From Lutraria lutraria (Eukaryota; Mollusca; Bivalvia; Venerida; Mactridae), in the NCBI GenBank assembly GCA_964023205.1, contig OZ026843.1:9405093-9469092 (forward strand): a stretch of 64,000 nucleotides of DNA. The letters run 5' to 3'. The notes beneath the pieces are model-generated. The model was given only the letters and a program-made list of their open reading frames with translations, ran no database searches and was not told the DNA's origin. Each line of letters begins with the position of its first letter. Within the stretch, counting starts at the first letter, position 1. Below are positions 58,091-64,000 of the stretch, piece after piece. The translations under genes were made by a program, and so were the position numbers.

Positions 58091-58511
58091 GTTTCAACCT
58101 CTTCACACTCTGAGACACTTACTTAAACTGTCCGATTTATGGCCTACATGACTTTATATGTGTCTTCGTGTGCCATTCAAAAAACGTTACATTAAGTAGA
58201 ACAGTCATGGACAAATATTGATATCATGCACTGGTCGAGTGACTTGTTAATGGGATGATAACATCAGCGAATATATCCGAAGTATTCCGATTATTGCACG
58301 TAAATAACTAGACCGAGCCGAGACCCACATAAAAATTCGTGCTATGTTGATTAATTTGACAAGATATCTTTCCGAACTTATCCATCAGCAACTAAGTAGT
58401 AAAATTATTGTTCAACAGCTACTCACCAATTTGTAAAATATTGCTAATTGATTTGAATGCAAAAGTAAGAAACACTTTATATAAATATTTCTTTACAGTT
58501 TGAATGTGAGC
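58091..58511. promoter_or_regulatory. LRRC58 5' flank and tRNA 5' flank
   Basis: 421 bp between the LRRC58 start codon (minus) and the tRNA gene (plus). It must hold the LRRC58 promoter and 5' UTR. No named motif is recognised. Confidence 0.4.
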
Positions 58512-58584
58512 GGCCGCGTGGCCTAATGGATAAGGCGTCTGACTTCGAATCAGAAGATTGCGAGTTCGAGTCTCGTCGTGGTCG
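58512..58584 (+). tRNA. tRNA-Arg(UCG)
   Basis: A 73-nt cloverleaf folds without breaks: acceptor GGCCGCG with CGTGGTC (two G-U pairs), discriminator G, anticodon stem TCTGA/TCAGA around the loop CTTCGAA giving anticodon TCG (reads CGA, arginine), T stem GCGAG/CTCGT around TTCGAGT. Box A TGGCCTAATGG and box B GTTCGAGTC are intact. A run of six T about four bases downstream (from 58588) is the Pol III stop. No intron. Nearly identical in design to animal tRNA-Arg-TCG. Confidence 0.96.
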
Positions 58585-59039
58585 TAGATTTTTTCTCATA
58601 ATTTTTAAACATTTCTTTCAAAATTTTAAAACATCGTGTTATCACTTGTGAAAAACAACAATTATTTATTATCGTTATTTTGTCTCATAAAAGCACATAG
58701 TTTTATAAATACAACTACCTGGTCATAAGTCCTTGGTCTGCCCAAGTAGTAATTTTATAAATATCATTCTGGAGTAATTAAGAAGCCATGTTGAACTGTT
58801 CTGGAGATACTTCATAAACCATTGCATAGAACAATATTAATTTACTTGTATACCAGCTTGACTATATATATATGCTTAAAAGGGAGACCTCGGTGCCAAA
58901 CTTAGCCAAATGCCTTAATTGCTTATAATTAAATGTCTAATATAGACGAATTTCGAGGATATTATCCAAAGACCGTTCGACAGAAAGTATTATAGAGGAA
59001 AGTTATATTACAACGAGTGATCGAAGACATTCGAGGCAT

Positions 59040-60346
59040 CAGCGACGTATAGATATATCCAGAATAAGCTTTTGTATGAGTTTCAATCCGGTTAAATTTC
59101 AGGTGTTGATTCTCCACGGATACTTGTAACATGTCTTATTCATCTCACCGATTATACTAGTATCCGTTTTCAAATGGATAAAGGTCACCTAGCTAGCTTG
59201 TTGGCATTATTTTTTTGGATCTCCAAAAGGCATTCGATACAGTTAATCATTCCATTCTTTTAATGAAAATGAAGGCTATGGATCTCTCAGAATCTTCCCT
59301 TCACTGGTTTTCTTAGTAACTGTCAGATAGGTGCCAATTAGTTGAACTATCAGGCGTTCAGTCTTCAACTGCCAACATATCTTATGGTGTCCCTCAAGGA
59401 TCAATTTTAGGTCCGTTGCTTTTATTGATTTATGTTAATGACATGTCGGCCGCTATTAAAAACAAACTCTTACTTTATGCGGATGATTCTGTAATAATTA
59501 ATTGTCTCAGCCAAAAACAAGCATGACATTGAAAATACTTTGAGTCACGACTTGAATATTGTCAGTCACTGGCTAATTTGTAATAAATTGTCTCTACACC
59601 TTGGCAAAACAGAATCTATTTTAGTTGGGTCCAAAAAGCGGCTTACAGCCCAGTCTAACTTTAAATTAAACTGCAATGGTCAATCCATAGAATCCAAAAA
59701 CTCAGTTAAGTATCTTGGTGCGACCATTGATCAGAGTCTTACTTTCGATTCAATGGATAGATCGGTAATTAAGAAATCAAATGCTAGATTAAAATTTTTG
59801 TATCGTAATTTTTTAAGTGAATTTCTCACACGTCACACTCTTCCGTTATATACAGTGTCATTTTGACTATGCTTCATCTGTCTGGTTTAATAGTCTAACT
59901 CAGGATTTAACACACAGATTACAGGTCACTCAAAACAAGCTTATCCGATTTGTCCTGAATCTACATCTTAGGTCCCACATAGACAAGGAACATTTTGCAG
60001 ATATTAACTGGTTACCCGTTACTGATAGAGTGAACCAAATAACCCTTTGTCATGTTTTTAAGATTGATTCAAACCTTGCTCCATTATATATGAATGATAA
60101 CTTTAACCCCTCTATTTCAATGCGCATAATTATTCAACTAGGTTCAGGGTGGAAGTTAGTCCTAACTCTGACGGTATTTGTGACAACGTGTCCGACAACA
60201 AGAGATTTATTATACTAATTGTCAAATGTTTTGGCAAAAGGTCTTTTGCCTATATAGGGTGCTCTCTTTGGAATAACTTGTCCCAATATATAAGGGATTC
60301 TGGGACCACATCTGCTTTTAAATCAAAGGTCAATGAACATTTTTAA
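59040..60346 (+). pseudogene. Decayed non-LTR retrotransposon reverse transcriptase
   Basis: In shifting frames on the plus strand: YIQNKLLYEFQSG, CLIHLTDYTS, FQMDKGHLA, then DLQKAFDTVNHSILLMKMKA, a frame with YGVPQGSILGPLLLLIYVND, the catalytic LLYADDSV (near 59470-59495), then KLSLHLGKTESILVGSKKRL, SVKYLGATIDQSLTFD and the C-terminal part ending SAFKSKVNEHF at 60343. Frameshifts (near 59210, 59525, 59860, 60150) and a stop near 59314 make it dead. The style is that of CR1/L2-like pol genes common in marine invertebrates. Confidence 0.85.
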
Positions 60347-60536
60347 AGTCTAATTAGCTTCTACAAATCAATTGTTTTAACCATGTCTGTATATTTTCAA
60401 ATAGATAGTAAAATATTTTTATGTCTCATGGCAATTCAGATTATACTTATCTTTGTTGATACAATATTGATTTCATAATAACATTAAAACATCATAATTA
60501 TTTCATTGTTAATTATAATATATAATTAGAGCTACA

Positions 60537-60560
60537 TATATATATATATATATATAAATA
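60537..60560. repeat. AT dinucleotide microsatellite
   Basis: An (AT)n run of about 20 bases, just after the retrotransposon remnant. Confidence 0.8.
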
Positions 60561-60689
60561 TACTGTGATAAGCATGTTTAATTTTTTATTATCATTCTTA
60601 ATTTATAATCAGCATTATCGTATTTATTCATGGCAAATAGGATAAATTTTACTCATTCGAAGTATCATTTTTCATTTTTTCATTTTCAT

Positions 60690-60930
60690 CTATCTGTCTG
60701 TCTGTCTGTCCGTACGTCCGTACGCATGCAAGGGTGGTTGTGGGGTTAGGGTTTGGGTTAGGGTTAGTACATTTAGGTCTTGTGGGGTTCAGATACGTAC
60801 AAACTGGACTTGTGGGGATAATTTCGACTTGTGTGGTGTTACTTGTGGGGTTAAAAACACCGAAAAGATCAAAGGGATCACCCCACAACATACCTCTCAT
60901 GAGTATGTCTGTCCGTCCGTCCGTCCATAA
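60690..60930. repeat. Simple-repeat block with CTGT, TTAGGG-like and GTCC runs
   Basis: TCTGTCTGTCTGTCTGTCCG (60694-60720), then GGGGTTAGGGTTTGGGTTAG (60742-60767), then repeated ACTTGTGGGGTT-type phrases, then GTCCGTCCGTCCGTCC (about 60910-60926). No coding potential. Confidence 0.75.
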
Positions 60931-61145
60931 ACAAGGCCCGCCCTATTTATTAATGTAACACGCTCCCCTTTAATAAAGCCATCCAGAAGTAAGAACATGG
61001 GCATGCTCTGTTGACTGGGTCGTTAAACAACAGATGAACAAACAGTTTGTATACTGTTAAATCAATCAAATTTGAATATTACGTACCTGTAGGTCCGTTA
61101 CTATCTGTGGAACATCATAGGAATTTAGATAGTACATAGAACAAC

Positions 61146-61220
61146 CAATGCTTATATACATGTGTGTATACAAGGACTTAATACATACTTATATAAGTCC
61201 TTGATGTATATAAGTCCTTG
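61146..61220. mobile_element. Micro-insertion 1 of a tandem pair, nested, with GAACAAC flanks
   Basis: Starts CAATGCTTATATACA and ends TGTATATAAGTCCTTG, near inverted copies. GAACAAC stands at 61139-61145 and 61221-61227. Inside it, 61171-61203 (CAAGGACTTA to TAAGTCCTTG) is a second foldback flanked by TGTATA. Confidence 0.65.
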
Positions 61221-61227
61221 GAACAAC

Positions 61228-61290
61228 CAAAGATCTATGTATACTAGATATATACATACATGTACAGTACATATATAGGTCTTTAAATTG
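61228..61290. mobile_element. Micro-insertion 2 of the pair, GAACAAC flanks
   Basis: Starts CAAAGATCTATGTATAC and ends TATATAGGTCTTTAAATTG. It is bounded by GAACAAC at 61221-61227 and 61291-61297. Imperfect foldback of the same family. Confidence 0.6.
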
Positions 61291-61431
61291 GAACAACGAT
61301 GATTATGTGAGCGACTAAATTGGTTTCCGTTCCATTTTGTATCACACTATGTACAGACATATAACGGGGATCAGTTTGACCAGCAACAGCAATCTCTTAC
61401 ACATTAATTTACGTATTGATTTATGTGATGA

Positions 61432-61451
61432 CAATTATAGGTAAGTCCTTG
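61432..61451. mobile_element. 20-bp micro-insertion with GTGATGA flanks
   Basis: CAATTATAGGTAAGTCCTTG lies between two perfect GTGATGA copies (61425-61431, 61452-61458) and shares its TAAGTCCTTG end with the neighbours at 61171 and 61220. Confidence 0.55.
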
Positions 61452-61458
61452 GTGATGA

Positions 61459-61987
61459 GAAAAACGAACGACAACTCTACTAGAAGATTGTAGCAACATA
61501 ATAATTGAGTTGTTTCCCTTTAGCTATGAAAGTCGTTTATTTAGTAAACTGGTTCCCGTTGAATACTCTGTACAAAGCACCGCATCGTGGAACGGGAACA
61601 AATTTAGCCGTTTTAAACGAACTATTTTGTTAATCAAAAGTCATCCGCAAACCTACTGGCCACTTTTTCTGTAATTGTATGCTTATGCCATTATTGCTGT
61701 CATTTTTTTATGACATATGATTATACGCACTAAATATATTCCACGTGTGGTACTAGATTGCTAGATCCCCTTGTATACAGTGAAACTTTTGTGGAAGTCT
61801 GTGTCCAAAAACTACTTTTTTGCGCGGTTGAAACCAAATTACTACCAATATATATACGAACGAACCGCACGTACATTGTATTAGTTGTCGACACAGACAG
61901 CAAGGAGGTCACGTTAAATTATCATGCAAAATTGTTTCCGTTCAAAGCTTTTTAAACAATCATTTGTATCGAAACTTATTGAAAAAC
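61459..61987. promoter_or_regulatory. HEXIM 5' flank
   Basis: The 530 bp before the HEXIM start has no coding frame of note and must hold the promoter and 5' UTR. TATATA-like runs occur (about 61846) but no core element can be called with confidence. Confidence 0.35.
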
Positions 61988-63465
61988 ATGGAGGAAGTGA
62001 TGATGGCAGTGGACTACTCACAGGGTGACCGGCAATTGAATTTCAATGACAAGGAAAACAGCCGAACCGTCGCCCCTTGTGTGGACGAGTCCAAAATAAG
62101 GCCTGTGGAGGAATGTAAACAAGATGATGTCAACAACAAAGCTCTGCGTGACACCGACAACGGTACGTGCCAGGTTACTTTTTGCTATTTGCATACTATT
62201 CTTGTTGAATGTTTGCGCTGTTAAAGCGATGAATTCTTATATTAACGTGGACTGTCTTGACTGTTCAAAATCGAAAAGCCAGCGTTCCTTCAGGCTTCAG
62301 TGCTAAAGCACAACAACCTCTGTAAATTTTCTGCAAAACATATACAGTGCTTAGTTGACAGCATAGATGAAGCATTTTAAACCAATAATCTCGTAGGTGG
62401 TATTCCGCAAATAAAACGTCTGCGTCCGTCTGCAGCTCAGCCTCGGCTTCCAATATTACATTTATTTCTTATTTCAGTAGGAACGATTATGAATTAACAT
62501 GAAACATAGCACACTGAGTGACAATGCTTCTAAACTGATTGTCATTTAATTTGGGATGGCAGGAAGATTCAATGTTTTATACGTGCATGCTAATATCAGT
62601 AACTAAATGTAACATCTGCTATAAATCTACCTATTTACATTTACTGTTAGGTATTTGTTATAAATGAAATTTGTATCTGTATAAATCGTGCATGACACAT
62701 GTCACAAATGGGCGATGGCATATATAAATTTTTTGTTTAAAATATTGAATAATTAATCACATGCCAATTTTTTTTATTGTTCTTGTTGTAGATCAAGAGA
62801 ATAAAAGTGTTATAGACACCAATGGAGAGAGTCCTAGTGACTCGGAGAGTAATCAAGATGCTAAAAAGAAAAAGAAGCACCGAAGACGACAACGTGGTGG
62901 AAAAAATCACCGGAGATGGAAACCCTATGACAAAATGTCCTGGAGTGAAAAAAAGGAACTTGAAGAGAAGGAAACGAGGCGTGCTACTCAGAAAAGAGAG
63001 GAAGCTTTTGCATCTGGACATCCTGTGGCACCATATAACACTACTCAGTTCTTAATGGATGATCATTTTAAAAATGAAGCAATATCCCCAGATCTTCATA
63101 GACACAATTCCAAGGACTCGAATGCTTCCAATTCAACTGACTCGTCATCTGAGTTTTATGATGATGAGGAAAATGATGGATTCCAGGAAAAGAATTTCAT
63201 GGAAACATTTAATGACATTCGTATGCAAGAACTATTGAGCAAGAGTAAAGAAGATTTGGTGCGTGATTTTGTTGAAATTGAAACAAAGTTAGAAAGGTTT
63301 GAAGAAGTTAGTAAAAAGGATGGTTCTAGTTCTGATGGGAACTCTGTTGGCAGCTCTAATGATAAAGATATTGATTTGCATGAATATCAAAGACTGAAAT
63401 GTGAAAATGAACTACTAAAGAAAGAGAACAAAGTCTTAATGTCAAAGTTAGGGAGCTCTTCCTAA
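61988..63465 (+). CDS. HEXIM1: HEXIM, 7SK-dependent inhibitor of P-TEFb, complete, 2 exons
   Basis: Binds 7SK snRNA in the nucleus and then holds P-TEFb (CDK9/cyclin T) inactive, restraining RNA polymerase II pause release. Exons 61988-62162 and 62792-63465 join in phase 1 to 282 residues, shorter than human HEXIM1 (359). In order: a variable N-terminus (1-80); the basic RNA-binding stretch KKKKKHRRRQRGG (83-95), with its KHRR core; HRRWKPYDKMSW; the P-TEFb inhibitory motif HPVAPYNTTQFLMDDH with PYNT at 139-142; a Ser/acidic segment (SSSEFYDDEEND); the FMETF region; and a C-terminal coiled coil (about 215-280) expected to dimerise and touch cyclin T. The ATG at 61988 has no upstream in-frame ATG nearby. 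Vertebrate HEXIM1 and HEXIM2 coding regions are mostly in one exon; here an intron separates the variable head from the basic motif. Confidence 0.93.
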
Positions 63466-64000
63466 TTGATTGCCTGTTTGCATGAATTTATTATATGAAG
63501 AACCAAATTTGCATGTTATGCTTTTAATTAGTTTCTTACAAGCATTTAAATGTTTAACTCCTGGCTTTACATATTTTCTATTACGACAACTTGTTAATTC
63601 TTTGATGTATTTTTACATGAATTCAATATCAGAATGACATTTAAGACTGAGTTAGCTATAAACAGATTGATACAAAAATTGAACTTGTTCTTGACTACTT
63701 TTTATTAACCTCTTCTTAGAAAATGGAAATCCTTAGCTCCCTAGCATTAAATCTCGGTCTTGAGTAAATGCAATATACAATGTGTTCACATAGAAAATAT
63801 GTTATGGGCATTGACTGTTGTATTCTTGCCTCTTGAGTGATATGCCTTGTTTTGTTACGTTTATGAATGTTCGGATCACAATAGTCAAAATGTTTTTTGT
63901 TTCTTTTGAAAAAGGCAGCTTTTCTTTGACTGTGAATATGTTGGGATTTTCTTATAAATGTAAATTCTTTATCATTTATTCATACTCCAACACATGCATG
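63466..64000 (+). other. HEXIM 3' UTR and flank
   Basis: Follows the HEXIM stop. No reading frame or repeat is recognised to the window end, and no standard AATAAA polyadenylation signal stands out. Confidence 0.4.

Overview
This is a stretch of animal nuclear DNA, AT-rich and intron-rich. It carries six protein-coding genes with metazoan orthologues and one tRNA gene. Repeats fill the introns and intergenic DNA: tRNA-derived SINEs, palindromic MITEs, minisatellites and decayed non-LTR retrotransposons. The repeat types, such as the element opening with AGCTCACC and closing with a GGGCCATCATGGCCC hairpin and the class-II tRNA SINE, resemble those of bivalve molluscs. The assignment to a bivalve is an inference from style, not a database match.

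Layout: (1) 825-14400, minus strand: a USP25/USP28-type deubiquitinase of at least 18 coding exons, whose C-terminus runs off the left edge. (2) 15057-23850, plus: GPR89/Golgi pH regulator, 15 exons, 455 aa, complete. (3) 25190-32107, minus: a SNAPC2-like subunit of the snRNA-activating complex, 8 coding exons, 430 aa. (4) 33451-46189, plus: glycogen synthase kinase 3, 9 coding exon positions, 422 aa, with exon 4 present as two intact in-frame copies. (5) 46190-55900: a 9.7 kb stretch with no recognisable host gene, holding probable GSK3 3' UTR and a decayed retrotransposon. (6) 55901-58090, minus: LRRC58, 3 exons, 352 aa. (7) 58512-58584, plus: tRNA-Arg(UCG). (8) about 59040-60346, plus: a reverse-transcriptase remnant. 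(9) 61988-63465, plus: HEXIM, 2 exons, 282 aa.

The genes form head-to-head pairs (USP25/28 with GPR89, SNAPC2-like with GSK3), so two intergenic gaps probably act as shared promoters. The genes are not one pathway. Two of them touch 7SK RNA biology: SNAPc drives snRNA-type promoters including 7SK, and HEXIM uses 7SK to inhibit P-TEFb.

The two strongest observations are a duplicated, equal-length, equal-phase exon of GSK3 that covers the kinase hinge and ATP pocket, suggesting mutually exclusive splicing, and a set of extremely small (20-75 bp) hairpin-like insertions with CAAAGACC or CAAGGACT ends and 7-bp target-site duplications. All exon borders were read by eye from reading frame, GT/AG sites and protein similarity recalled from memory; none has transcript support here.
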